Source of the DNA: Gordionus sp. m RMFG-2023
Taxonomy: Eukaryota > Nematomorpha > Gordioida > Chordodea > Parachordodidae
DNA: 64,000 nucleotides
NCBI RefSeq assembly: GCF_954871325.1
Contig: NC_088777.1
Location: 53,072,002 to 53,136,001 of the forward strand
Reading direction: 5' to 3'
The position numbers and the translations under genes were made by a program. This document shows positions 1-13,064 of this stretch, piece after piece; positions within the stretch are counted from its first letter, which is position 1, and each line of letters opens with the position of its first letter. Under the pieces are notes generated by a model. The model was not told the DNA's origin. It saw only the letters and a list, made by a program, of their open reading frames with translations, and did no database searches.

Positions 1-3000
1 GCAGCATTTAAACTATTAGTTATTATACTTTTATTATAATTATTTAAATCAATTGTAATATTTTTTTAATCATTTTTATTGATTAATAGCTTTGTTGAAA
101 TATACCTTAATTTTTATTCAGTCAAATTAATTGTTTTGCTAACTTACCCCATTTTATAATTCATTATATATTATATTTCACTTGAAATATATTGCATGTC
201 TGATAAAAAAAATCTCTTTCTTTATTTCTTTCTCTCTTTATATTTCACTTAAAATATATAGCATGTTTGATAAATAAAAATTATAATCATTTGTTTTCTA
301 TTGAATAACTTTTTTAAGCTCAATTATTAAACTAAATTGCTTTACCTTAGAATATCACAAAATAAATATAGTTCTGATGTATTTGGGGATCTGAATCACC
401 TGGAGGTGTCAAGATCAATTTCATTTTTAAAATTGATTCCTAATTAGCAAAGATTCAAAATGGCTAAAAATGCTTATTTTCAGCAAGTTTGTCTTCGATT
501 TTTATTATAATGTCAAGTCACATGCATTTTTTGTAAAAATAAACGTTTTTAGAGCGAGATAATATCAAAATATTATGGAGAGGGGGGGGGGAGGTTTGTA
601 TTAGTGACATAAGATGATCACTTCATTTTGTGATTGATTCATCATTTAGATAAATATAACTTGAACCATGGAGATGAAATTTAGAACAACCATTATTTCA
701 CATTATCTATCACCGATTATGGAAATTTTTTATTATTAATTTAGGGGTTGAAATAAAAAAATATTAAATATAATTAGTACATCAAATACCTAAATATATG
801 CAGGGTAACATATTTTGCCAAGCAATTTCTTGAGCCCTTAAATGTTTCTTTACAGTCATAGGATAATAAGTGCCACCCTTTACAGTTGCATCATTGGCTA
901 TTATCATGCATTTAATTCTATTTTATTTTTTATGTTTAATTATTTTTGTGCACAAAAAACAATTAAATACCCTGATATAGCCCCAATTCCAGTAACTATT
1001 CCAGCAGAATTAATACTGTCATCATACATGCCAAATGCTGCTAGTTGAGAAGTTTCCAAGAATGGTGATCTAAAATTAAAGTTGAAAAGACCTATGATAA
1101 AATTAAAGTTTATACCCATCATCTAGCAGGTAGTCAATTCTTTCTCTAACTAACAATTTACCTTTAGATTTATGATAAAGTTTCAATTTTTCATTTCCTA
1201 TAATTAAGGAGATCACAAAAGAAACATGAAATTATGAAATACCTTTCTCAATTTCATTTGTTTTGTTTTTGAGATCGAGCACCAATTTTCGCATAGATTT
1301 ATCATTGAACTAAATGTATTTAACTTTTCATTTATAAATGACATATTACTTGGAAATCTTGATCCTTATCAACCTGAGATTGCAAAGCAAATTTAGAAAA
1401 GTTTCTGAAATTTCTTACTTTTGTGAGGTATCTATGTTTGCATAACATATGATATTTAAAAAACATATGATTTTCATGATGTCCACAAGGCATATTTAAT
1501 AAACTTTTTAATATATGGTTAGGGTCCACCCAATATATTTAGTGTAAACAGATCAATTCTAGCCGTTTTTTAAAAACGACAAAACCAATATTTTATTCAG
1601 TCAAATATTGCCTAGACTTAGACGTCTTAACCTTTGGGCTATCTTGACCAAAATTATCATGATTGGGTCATTTTTTTCTGGATAAAATATTGATTTCCGT
1701 TTTTTAAAATAAGTCTAGTCGATTAACAAACTAAACATATTCTTTAAATGATTATGATTTCTAAGAAAATTTGAGGTTTTATTTTATATAATCATTTGCC
1801 GTAATAAATATTTTGTTTTTAAATGATTTTTCAATTTCTCAAATAATATAGTTTAATTTGATCATACTGATCGGATCATTATAATCATCGCTCAATTCTA
1901 CGTGCTCAATATTCAACCTAAACCCTTTTATTTCTTCAAAATAATTACTTATTCTTAAAATAAGCATTCTATTTCATTAATATTTTATTCAAACAGCTAA
2001 GGTTTCGCAATAAAATAAATTAACTAACTACCTTTATATTATATTGAAGTCTACTCCCTCCATTTTAAAATTTAAAAGTAAGTTCATGCAATAAATTCTT
2101 AACTCAATTTTTTATAAAAATTATTTCAATATTTATTCATAAATTTTTTAATAATGAACATTTATATGCAATATTATATTATATTTTTCTCTATTAAAAA
2201 ATTAAGAATCATTTTTATTTAAATTAATTTATTTTTTCATTTCAAATATATTTAGTCGATTTGTAATTTAAATGGCCATATATTTCTAAAATCTGAAAAA
2301 TTGTGCAATATACTACTTGTAAGTTATTTCAAATACTAGATTATATTTTAAAATAAATGATTATATTTGTTAAATATAATATTTTTTCCTTTTTAATATC
2401 ACATGTATAATAGTCTACTTTGTTTTATAAATTTGTATGAATATTTAGATTGCTAAAAATCAATACAATCTTATTGTTTGGCCTCAGAAATATATAATAA
2501 TATTTAAAATAAGTATATATATACGAAGTATTATTTATTGCTTCATAAAAAAAATGCATTCTATTTCTTTAAAAATTTTAATGTGCACCACCAAATTTTG
2601 GAACCTAGATAAAAAGGATTGTTTAAGATTAAAACTTTTTAGTCATGATTAATTTTTGAAAATAATATAAATTCCATTTATTTCCTAAAATACAATATTA
2701 ATATCAATTCAAAATTTCTATACTTATTTTTTAGTTACTTATAGATACTTAGGACTATAAAAGGAATTTGTTCCAAAATTTATTTCTAAAAACTTATAAT
2801 AGGCCCTATCATCATTTAACAAGAATTTAATAGTAAAGTAATAACATTTAATACTACTTATTAACTTACATTTATCAATAGAAACTCCATATTATATAAC
2901 ATGTAATATCCTGAGAATAAATTAAGTTAAATTATTTGTAAATATCTACATGCTCTAACATGAGGGGAGACATATTAATCAATGTTATTAAAATCTAAGA

Positions 3001-4738
3001 GGGTACCCTTTTTAATGAACAAACATAGCTGATGCCCATTTTATATTTGGATGAATTATATTTTACTTATTGGACCAAGGGGGGGGGGGGGTTGAGGACT
3101 TAATATATATGAATCTCACACAAATATATTCTGTGAGAAAAAAAAATTTTCTACAAAAAATGATTTAAAGGAAAATAATTTAATTTTAGAGCCCAATCAT
3201 TATTTTTGGATATGCTCAAACTGAACAAGTCGCTTTGTATTTTGTGAAAAATAAATTCGTTTATCTTTCATCATATTTTGTTTACTTTTATATTCCCTCC
3301 CTATTTAATTTATTCCAAAAAACGCTGCATTTATTTGAATAACCAAACACACCCCCCTCCTATTTTTTTTAAATATATCCAAAATAAATGACTCATTAAA
3401 ATAATGAGATAAGCGAATTTTTTATTTTTTCTGATATTCGATATAAAATGATGCAATAGTAATAAAATATTAGCCTTACGCCTCATTTTCTAGATAAACG
3501 CGTTTTGTTCCAGCGGTGCGGTAAATAACGCCGCGTTATTTCCAAAATCGAGCCAATATATATGGAGCGAAAACGCTACGATAAAATTTTGAAAAAAAAA
3601 ACGAATGTAATTTTATTATAGCTGCGAAGAATCAGCTGATCTTGATAGCGTTAAATATCGTAATCGCGTACGAAACGCGTTTTACTATAAATTAGGCCTT
3701 TGTTCCAATATCGTTTGGTCTGACATTCAATATTTTGCTTCTTATTGTTATATTCATTTTTTTGGCACTGTCTTCGTCCTGTGTTCACTATTCACAAAGA
3801 TAATTTCGATTATCCATAAATCTCGCCTAAGATCTACCAAAAAATCTTTATCTTAATAATAATACTACCTTATGGGTATAGTTGGTTAATTACTATATTT
3901 TTAGCCGTTTAAGCCAATTTTTTTAAACCGGCAAAACCTAGTTTTTAGCCGAAGACTATCATCTTGGCTCGTGATTTTTCTTAAAGAGATGGCGGCTCAA
4001 ATTTGAAAAAAAAAACTGATACAAATTAAAACACTTCAATGTTGACGGATTTTCTCCGACAGGCGCTTGAAGATTGAGCCAAATTAGTCGACTTTTAGCC
4101 TGCTGAGGAAGTTGAACGTCTAAACGAGAAGAGGGCTTAGGGCGAATCCTGTTCTTATCTTCGAGCTTCATCTGTTCCTGGCTTTTTAATTCTGTCTTGT
4201 AGTGGTCGGACCTTCGTATATCATCCTAGAATTCATGTATTTTCGCGTCATAATATTTTAAAAAAATCCTTTGACATCACCTAGTTTTGTTTAGTCCATA
4301 AAATTTATGACAAATTTTTTTTTTTTTTAAATTCTTTAAAGTGAGTGGCCGTTCGATAGAGGCCCAATTGCCCGGTGAAATGTTTTCCCTCGCGGGTAAA
4401 AAGGAAATTTTATTGTTATAACTAATGTCCTACATCGGACCTATTTTTTCTCACCCGGCCCAATTTGATCAAATAAAATCTGGCCCAGGGTTTAAGCAAA
4501 TAATTCTCCAAATCCAGCTAGCTCAGATGAACATAAAATCAAGGCCCTATACTCGATCCAAGTCCATGGAATGTCTGTTCGAGTTAGTTACTATGAAGGT
4601 CCTTCCCCAGGGCTCTAAATATATAATATAACTTGGGGTGGTATGTAGGAATTCGGCTGAGTATGGAAGAATCTTCACAATTTGAATCATTTTTTGGGCG
4701 CATTTTTAATTTTGCCAGAATCGTATTCTACCATGTGT
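1..4738. other. AT-rich intergenic stretch
   Basis: No gene, RNA or intact element recognised. It holds G runs near 585 and 3080. A GC-richer patch at 3495-3690 has AACGCCGCGTTATTT, which recurs in inverted form near 16040, suggesting an old dispersed repeat. Confidence 0.5.
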
Positions 4739-4746
4739 GTATAGAG

Positions 4747-5091
4747 TAGTGATCTGCATCGGGCATAATTTTTCAAGCCCGGCTCGAATTTATTTAAATA
4801 TAGAAGAAATTAATTTTTGTAATTACTCAAAATAAAAGACATATTGTTATATGGCGTTTAGTTTCAATGAATAAAATCAAAAATTTTTTATTTTACATAA
4901 AAAATTATTCAATATAAAATTGATAAATTTAAATATATTTTAAAAAAATTTCCAGGGTACGACCCGACCAGGCCCGAATTTTTTTAAAAATATTAGGCCC
5001 GGACCGAACCGATTATTGTTAATAAGAATTAGGCCCGGACCGAAGCCCGTTCGGGTCTTGTACGGGTCGGGCCTAACTTTGCAGATCTATA
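4747..5091. mobile_element. hAT-type MITE family 4, complete copy
   Basis: Termini TAGTGATCTGCA and TGCAGATCTATA. Subterminal GGCCCGG-type clusters flank an AT-rich core. Perfect 8-bp target duplication GTATAGAG (4739-4746 and 5092-5099). Confidence 0.88.
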
Positions 5092-5879
5092 GTATAGAGT
5101 TCTACCTTAGAAATTTCGACACGAAATTTGGTGGGTTACCCTCGATTAATTATTTTAAACAAAAATTCTACCCACAATGCTTGAATTAACGTTGATTCAA
5201 CATTTAACGGAAGACTTGACCAGGAAATGTTGGATAATTGTTACACCAAATTCCTTAATGCCACATTATAATATATAAATAAATATATATAGACACACGT
5301 TCAAATAGCGCATTTTATCGGATGGTTTTTAAAAATGCTTAGACGTCTACGTTGTAATGATCTGTTCCATGGGTCCATCTATATTTCTTAAATTTTTGAG
5401 AAGAGCGGTGTTAGAGAAAAAAAATGATTGGAAACACCTACAAACTCTGGCTTCTGAACCTTAGCACCGGAAGTTTATAGGCAGCATTGGCATGCCAAAT
5501 TCAATCATCATTTTTTGTATTTTATTTTTTTTTCGTATTTTGGTCCAAACTAGATTTCTTTTTTTTTATTTTTGTTTATTCGACGAAATAGTCTTTTAAG
5601 ATAAAACTCAATAATTTGATTTAAATTTTTGAGTTGGTTGGCAAATAATATAATTTTTTTTTTAATATTGTCAATTTTTTTTAAAAAAATAATATGAAAA
5701 ATATCCTCTAGGCATACCTTAATATTTCTTAATGTACCGTAATTACTTCTCTGATAAAAAATATAATTATTTTAAAAATATTTTCGATATATCTATCCTT
5801 GGTATTGTAAAACGTTACAAGGCCTCTTGTACTTTTGGATAGGTAAAAGTATCGTAAATAACGTACCTACTATCAATGG

Positions 5880-6065
5880 CGTATAAAAATTTTAGAACAA
5901 ATCAGCTGGTTTCGCGCCATATTGGGTTTCCGTATATAAAATAATGCATTAAAAATTGATTATAAAAAAAATTTCTTATACTGGAAACCAAAAATAGCGT
6001 GTCACCAGCTGTTTGTATTCGACGACGCTTCGACACGCATTTTAATGAACAAATCATCTGTTTGG
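5880..6065. mobile_element. Degenerate MITE family 6 relative
   Basis: Inner family motifs in decayed form: AAATCAGCTGG, CGCGCCATATTGGG, CTGGAAACC, CAGCTGTTTG and ATTCGACGACGC. Termini are not recognisable. Confidence 0.5.
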
Positions 6066-8785
6066 GGTAGGTATTTAGGGACTGGATTGGAATTAAATCT
6101 ATATTCTCGCTCCCCTTAACTTTTATAATATTCCCGGCAATGTTTCGCATTTGCATAAATAATTGAATATTTTACCAAGATCAATTTGCTTCACTGATTT
6201 GCGTTCAACTGTTCATCGAATAGGCTTCTACCCAGTTAATTCTGATTGGCTCCCGGTCTGTTTTTGATCATATATGGTTTACTGGAAGTTCGTTCACAGC
6301 TCGTTGTTTAAGAAAGATAATTCTAAGAAAAATATTCTTAATTCTTATTGGCTGCTTCGAATGTCAAATTTGTTTCAGGAAAATCAATAAGAAAGACACT
6401 TTTTTTTTTAATATGTGATACGGGATCACGTGTTCTAGTCCGATCTACTGCATATCATCCTCTAAATGACTGAACCACTTAGCAGGCTTTAGAAAAAAAA
6501 CATGGTTCTCGCTGAATTCGAACCAACTTTAGGATCGAGATACATGCATCGAACCGAAAATGCCACAGACGTCACTCGAAAACATCAATTTTTTTTTGTT
6601 TAAGATAAAAAATTACAACTCTATCTAAATATATGAATTAAAAAAAATCAATAACGTTCAAAGCTATACATCATTTACCAATTTGAAACAGGTCGAATTT
6701 ACGAAATCTTTTTAATGACGTCATCATTCATCATCTACTAGAAATTGATGAGTTTTTGTTTTGAGGTATTTTTTACCAAATGTTTACCTCCTCCATCTTC
6801 ATATTGATTTTTGTTTTTATCTAAAAATACCGCACCTTAAAAGGTGTTTTATATTAAAAAAATATAACGTTAGACACTATAAACTAAATTTCTTAATTGG
6901 ACCGAGAATTAGTGATTTAAGCTAAAATATTGTTGGTTTTTAAAAAAAATAATCTTAATCAGCTGTTAAAAGGCGTGAAACGACGCTAGACGCCCTAAAT
7001 ACCTTTTTCGCATAATTATTTAATTTTAACGAACGCGAGCGACACTTTACAAACGAGAAAGAAAGAAAGAAAAGTAAAAAAAATTTTAAATAAATGAAAA
7101 ATATTGAAAATAAAAATGTTACGTGACTCTAACATGTGTGCGTTGTTAACAATCAATGAATATATATATTTTTTCTTCAATATTTGTTTATCAAAAAAAA
7201 ATATATACATTTTGACTAACTTTGTTCCCAATTTACAAATTAAATAAGAAAATAAAATATTATATCTCGTTAAAATGAAAGATTTGATGAAGTGAAATGA
7301 TATTTTGAGTTTGATTCCTGGTGGAATTAAGGGTAGCTAAGCTCTGCGCTGACTTTAAGTTAAACATTTTTTTTTTAAACTGCTCCACAAAATTTCAAAA
7401 TTTTTGATACCAAAGCTCCCACAACTGAGGATGATGTAGGATTTTAAATGAGGTAAAAAAAAATATTTATATCGAAAACATGTTGGATTTGATTGGTACG
7501 GGAATATAACATCGACGCTAGTAAAAATGTGATTTTGCCCGTTTACTATCCGGCAGAACTCGGTTCGGTCGGGTTGGACCTTCTTCTAGATATTCAAACC
7601 TGAACTAAACGGTTAAACCGTTGTTATTTATCGAACCCAAACCTGGAAAATATTTCCAATTTAATTTTTTTTGTTTGTTTAAAGTACATGGTTTTTGGGG
7701 TCATTTTGCAAGCATAATTTGGTTCTAAAGGATCTGCACGAATTTAAGACGAGAACTTTAAATATGAATCTAGATGGAAATTTTTAATATTTATTGATCT
7801 CGTGGCTATCGGCTAAGTCGATATCCTACCTCTCTACTAGGGAGTCATAGTGACACAATCTGAACGTAAGTTATTAAATGAAAGACCTATTGAATTAGAG
7901 AAAGTAAACAATGTTTACCTTAATTATCAACTGTTAGAACATCTAATGCACTGGTGAGGCGATGTATGACATCCCAGACAAAGGCCTACCGCAATTCTTA
8001 ATTCATCATCACTTAATATCCCTTTACTCTGTCACTAGGTAAAGCATCAAGCCGCCTAGCAGAGGGATATCATTGGATGTAAGAGTTAAGGTTAAAAATA
8101 ATCAGTTAGTAATTATACGGGCTCATTTAGGTATTCCAGAAATAGTTGTTAGCATTTGGAATGAACTTCTGATAGGGTAAGCGCTTTGGGGTAGATTTGA
8201 GATGTAGGAGGATATCAATAAATTTAATGTTAAAAGAGTTTATCCCCAATAGGAGGAATTTCGTTAGAAAAAGAACGATTGGTGTTATTCCTTTTCCCAT
8301 TTCTAGAACATTTCTGGCCTGATTAAGAAATCTGCAACCCCCCCCCCCCCCCATCAACACAACCGATTGGAAGAATATTTCGCCATTTTTTTTGAAAACT
8401 GCATATTAGTTTAACACGACAGCAAAGTAAGGAAAACGGAATAATTAGTTTTTGGCATTTGTCTTTATTTTCGCGACACCTGTACAATGACGGATCATAT
8501 TTTATTTTCATAGGTAACACTAATATATATATTTTTTTACAAAAAAAATGACAGGTGAAAATAAAATTATCGATAATTATATTATTTTTTCTCAAAAATA
8601 AAAATATTTGAATTAGAATAGATAATTAAATACGCAAATTATTTTTAAGGGATTATTTTAAGTTAGTTTCGAGCGCGTTTGGCGCCGAAAAAGTTTTTTT
8701 TTTAAAGTTTCCTCGTGGGGGTGAAACTAATTTACCATAAATATTCCACCCGCTATAGCCATTTTAAATCTTACTACCTACCTAC

Positions 8786-9020
8786 CAATGACATGATAAT
8801 ACCTAGACTCACGGTGCATTCGTTATAAAAGTGTACGTCAATTAAAAAACAGCTGGGGGACTCACTATCAAATATGTTCTGAGTCTAACCGCAAACTTTA
8901 TTATTAAAGAAGCAAGTTATCAATTTAATAATAGTAGTTTTTTTTTAACACGAGAATTAATTACTATACGGGTTCCCAAAATGGCGGGTCCAGCTGATTT
9001 GCATTCAACGACGCCTATCA
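8786..9020. mobile_element. MITE family 6 copy, right end lost
   Basis: Starts CAATGACATGATAATACC and carries the inner ATGGCGGGTCCAGCTGATT and GCATTCAACGACGC motifs, but has no right terminal repeat. Confidence 0.75.
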
Positions 9021-10230
9021 TCTTGTAGGGGTAATAAGGTAACCAATATTTTTTAAATAAAAAAAAATACCAACCAAAATGGCTGCTCATGTAATAAAAA
9101 TTTATTTTTCCTTACAAAACCGCAAATTCACTCCACGAAAAAAAGTTATTTAAAAAAAAATGGCTTTTTTGGAGTGAATCCAGAATAATTTATAACAGAA
9201 AATTAAAAAAAATATTTTTTTTTGAATTTAAATCCAAAATAAAATAATATAATGTATTGATTCGATAAATTCTGAAATTTTTTTTTATTGATTTTGATAT
9301 ATTTTTCCTATTATGACTGATATTTTTTTATATTTTTTAATAGCACTTTTAACTTAATCCCAGTTCCGTTCTTGATCGATTGATTTCCCCTATTATCTAA
9401 CGTCACTTTATTTTCTTTGTAATTTGTTTCTTTCTTATCATCTATAATATGGATATTATTTTTTTAGATTCTTTGAATTCAATCATCAAAATTCGTAAAA
9501 AAATTATTTTGATTTATATGAATTTTTTAAAAAAAATATATAACTCCACTAGGTGAATACAAAATGATTGACTCCGACGATCTTAGCGAAATATTTGTCA
9601 CCCAAATCATCTTTCAAAGCTGAAATTCGACATCGAATCAACAAAAAATAATTTCAAATTTTTCCGGAAAAAAAAACTACAAAATTTAAAAAAAAATTTA
9701 TCCATTTCTGCTAACGTAAAAATTTAATTCATTTATTAGAAGATTCGATAAAAAAAAAAAATCGTGAATTTAGAAAACGCGACAAAAAAATCGAACAACT
9801 TTTAAATTCCACTAGGAAAGAGAAATTTTTTTGGAAATATTTTTATCCCCGAAACAAAACATAAATAAAAAACAATGCTGGCAAAATAAATGCATCATCA
9901 CACCTTGATAGTTTGTTCAAGATCTTTGAAGCAACCTTGAGATCCTTTTACCCCCGTCATCGTAGCACCTCAATTAATTCACAGCTACTATGTCACTCTT
10001 TTTTGCTCAATTAGCTAATTTAGCTTAGAAATTTATTTTCGCGCACGCCTAATCATATTTAACCGTCACTTACACGCTACACCCAGCACTCGTAACGATA
10101 TTTGTACGCGTTCGTCACCCAAACCACATCTATTCACTTTCAATTTTTTTTTGGTTTGATTTATATTTACACACTTCAAGTGCCGTGAAAAACAAGAATC
10201 TATCTATATATATATACACACATATATAAA

Positions 10231-10380
10231 ATGCTGGCCGATAATTCTCTTTGCAAAAGATGTTGCCCGCCACCATCTTGTTTCTGTTTCGCGCCCCGTC
10301 GCCGTTCTACTCTCCGGGCCGAAAAAAATAAAGCCCACTCACATGATTCGACCGAGAAGCGTGATGACGTCACCAGGTTT
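10231..10380. promoter_or_regulatory. GC-richer island with CRE and YY1-like sites
   Basis: About 150 bp of GC-richer sequence in AT-rich surroundings. It contains a perfect CRE palindrome TGACGTCA (10365-10372) and GCCCGCCACCATCTTG (10265-10280), close to the YY1 motif on the minus strand. It could be a core promoter, possibly for the 5' exon candidates 1.3 kb downstream. No transcript evidence is available. Confidence 0.35.
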
Positions 10381-11164
10381 GACATCTGTTTCTATTTTTA
10401 TTATTATATGATTATCCCTTTTTTTTAAAGAGGTGGGATTTATTATGAAATAAAAGATTATGCATTTTAGATAATATTTGATCAAAAATTTATCTGTGAG
10501 CATTATCAAGGAAAAAAATCCTCATAAGATTTTCGAAGAATATTTCTAATTATTCTGTTTCGTTCTCAGTATCTCTCCACCGATAAAAAAAAACAACATT
10601 TTATGTAGGTCTAAACGAAAATATTGATAATTTATAATAATTTATAATTGGTATTAGTTTTAACGAATATTAAAATTATAATTTGATTCAATCCAATATT
10701 CATTCATCCTGTTCTAAAAGGTCTGATTTTTATGAGAAGGTTTCGTGTTATCCTCACAGAGTTCTAGAAACCTTCGGGATCAAAAAAATGTCATATTTTC
10801 TAGAAAACGATAAGACGAAAATTATCCGAGATGCAATCCCGAGATTCTTCAATATTAAATGCTTTAAAATTATCCGGAAATACCGGAAACTGAACTTTTT
10901 AAAAAAATCTTATAAAGGAACGGGAATAAAAAAAAATAGTTTTCACGGTGTCCATCATTTTATCAGCTGTTAATTTATTATTATAAACGTTCCAATGAAT
11001 CCTATATATATTATGAGAGGAATACAAGTCATATTCATATTTTGAAATTTTTTCCGATCCTAAAATAGTTCTTACCCAATTAAAATCTTCCAGATATTTT
11101 TGTTTGAGAAAATGTCTTTTTCGAGAGTACCTCGCGCGTGTCAACTCCCATTTTGTTTTTCAAA

Positions 11165-11470
11165 ATATATACTCGGCCCGGATTTTTTTTAAAAAATATA
11201 TTCGATCGTGCCCGGTTTTTATATTTTTAGGCTCGATCCGGCCCGGATTTTTTTTTAAAAATATTTTCGATCGTGCCCGGTTTTTATATTTTTAGGCTCG
11301 ATCCGGCCCGGATTTTTTTTTAAAAATATTTTCGATCGTGCCCGGTTTTTATATTTTTAGGCTCGATCCGGCCCGGATTTTTTTTAAAAAATATTTTCGA
11401 TCGTGCCCGGTTTTTATATTTTTAGGCTCGATCCGGCCCGGATTTTTTTTTTAAAAAATATTTTCGATCT
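11165..11470. repeat. 65-bp tandem satellite
   Basis: The motif AGGCTCGATCCGGCCCGG recurs at 11230, 11295, 11360 and 11425, giving a 65-bp period over about 4.5 units. Each unit contains CGATCGTGCCCGG, a poly-T run and AAAATATT. Confidence 0.95.
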
Positions 11471-11712
11471 ATTTTTGATTTTTATAGCTAATAATGGCGA
11501 TTTCAAATATTTGGTTTAAAAATATAACTGGCCGGGTCTGCAGGTCTTTGACGAAATATTTTACCTAATTAAACAATTTATAAAAGAGCGAATTATACAA
11601 AAATTCCTCTATGAAAACGATTAAACCACTTTGTACACATATATATGTATATATATGATTTATTCATCAACATTTTTCTAGGCCTTTGTTGCCGGCTACG
11701 GAACGCGATAAA

Positions 11713-12338
11713 ATGGCGGAAGACGTTGATGAAACTCAGTCGGATGCGGGTATTTTTATAATTTTATTTTCTCTTTTTTTTTTTGCGAAGAACACCTTTT
11801 TATAATGCACATGTGAAAACTCGTGTTTACAAGTAATGGGTGTGCGGGTAAAAAATTTTAGACTAATGAGCCGACGGGCGGGAATATTTATTTTGAAAAC
11901 TATGGGCAGCAAGGTGGGCGACTTTATAGTCCAAAATTCGTCCATTAACGGACCTCTAGTTTCTAACCCCTCCTAATTTAACTCCAACGAGAAAGTCGTT
12001 GGTTCGATACGTTTCATAAGAAGTAATATAAATTTGGATCGAAAGACAATGTGAATGACATATAAGACTGGTATGCAGAGTTGTTAAAAGGATCTAGATA
12101 CAAGTATCTAGATATAAAAATGTGGTATCTGTATCTAGATAGATTTTTGATTAAATAATCTGTATCTAGATATTATTTTAGACGTTGTATCCGTATCTAG
12201 ATCCATTTAAAAAGTATCTTTTAACAACTCTGCTAGCATGTAAATAAAAACACGCTTAATTAAAGAAATTTTGAATGCCTCGAAGATCAAAATATTAAAT
12301 TTATTTTTGTAAACAGTTTGGACGACAAGATGGCCGAG
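11713..12338 (+). other. Candidate 5' exons upstream of the FAM13 homolog
   Basis: An ATG at 11713 opens a short peptide (MAEDVDETQSDA) ending at a donor at 11749|GTATTT. A 22-nt stretch, 12317-12338, lies between AAACAG and GTGAGT, and itself contains an ATG. Local GC content is exon-like. The phase after the 22-nt exon is 2, which does not fit the acceptors seen near 13177, so a link to the FAM13 gene is unproven. This could instead be a separate first exon or a chance pattern. Confidence 0.3.
12076..12232. mobile_element. hAT-type MITE family 1, copy 1
   Basis: Terminal inverted repeats CAGAGTTGTTAAA and its complement TTAACAACTCTG, with repeated TATCTAGATAC motifs inside. Flanks CTGGTATG / CTAGCATG are an imperfect 8-bp target duplication (6 of 8). 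Confidence 0.85.
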
Positions 12339-12364
12339 GTGAGTGAAAATTCGCGAGTATTTAG

Positions 12365-12566
12365 CAGTGTCGTTAAACGGCTTATTTTTGAGCCGATTTT
12401 TTAAAACGGCTCTAACTCAATACTTCAGCTAGAAAAATTATTGTCTGAGCCTCGAGGTTTCGATAATATATTATCTAGACCTCTGTTCCTTCTATGAGCA
12501 AAATCTTCAGGCTCGCGTTATATTTTTCTGGACGAAATATTGTGTTAGAGCCGCTTAACAACACTA
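12365..12566. mobile_element. hAT-type MITE family 2, copy 1
   Basis: Termini CAGTGTCGTTAAACGG and CCGCTTAACAACACTA. Perfect 8-bp target duplication GTATTTAG (12357-12364 and 12567-12574). Internal motif GAGCAAAATCTTCAGGCT is shared with the copy at 62965. Confidence 0.9.
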
Positions 12567-13064
12567 GTATTTAGCATCTAAGATGATTGAAATTTGTGAA
12601 TGATAAATGAAAAATCTCCAATAAAATATTTTGCGAGATTATATTTCCCATAGGAATCGTACCCATATATAATAAAACCGTTTTTTAAAAATATCTCCCA
12701 TCCCTGACCACTCTCCTTATTTTATTTTTCTTCGTCGCTACTCGTAGTTTAAACGGTAGTTATCGCTAGAGGAGTTTGCGTGTTACGCACGACGCTCTCC
12801 CAAAATAGACTTTTAAGGGGCAGATTTTATCGATTATAATTATTTAAAATTTTTAAGTGTCCCTTTCCGCGGTCATTGTACGCGCGAGAGAATCTGTTGT
12901 AGGCGCCCCTCCCCCGTAACTTTGATTGGTTGAACTCGGTACATTTGCTTATTTACCTTTTGTTTATTATTACGATTTTTTTTTAAAAAAAAAATAATAT
13001 GATGCAATATTCTTTAAAAATAAAAATTTTAATTCTTAAAGCCTGATAAAAAAAAATAAATAAT

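Larger units (their letters stand above)
6066..11164. other. Intergenic stretch
   Basis: Apart from the MITE copy at 8786 and the island at 10231, nothing is identified. A hairpin pairs TTCACTCCA with TGGAGTGAA at 9129-9177. Small open stretches have no recognisable similarity. Confidence 0.4.

Noticed and set aside
842..1122. Overlapping small frames on both strands
   Set aside because: AT-rich, with no motif or codon bias; probably chance.
6480..6560. Possible tRNA on the minus strand (GGTTCGAATTC T-loop-like box)
   Set aside because: The T stem does not pair and no acceptor or anticodon stem is found.
7016..8595. Small minus-strand frames
   Set aside because: Low-complexity and poly-C derived residues (GGGGG); no recognisable domain.
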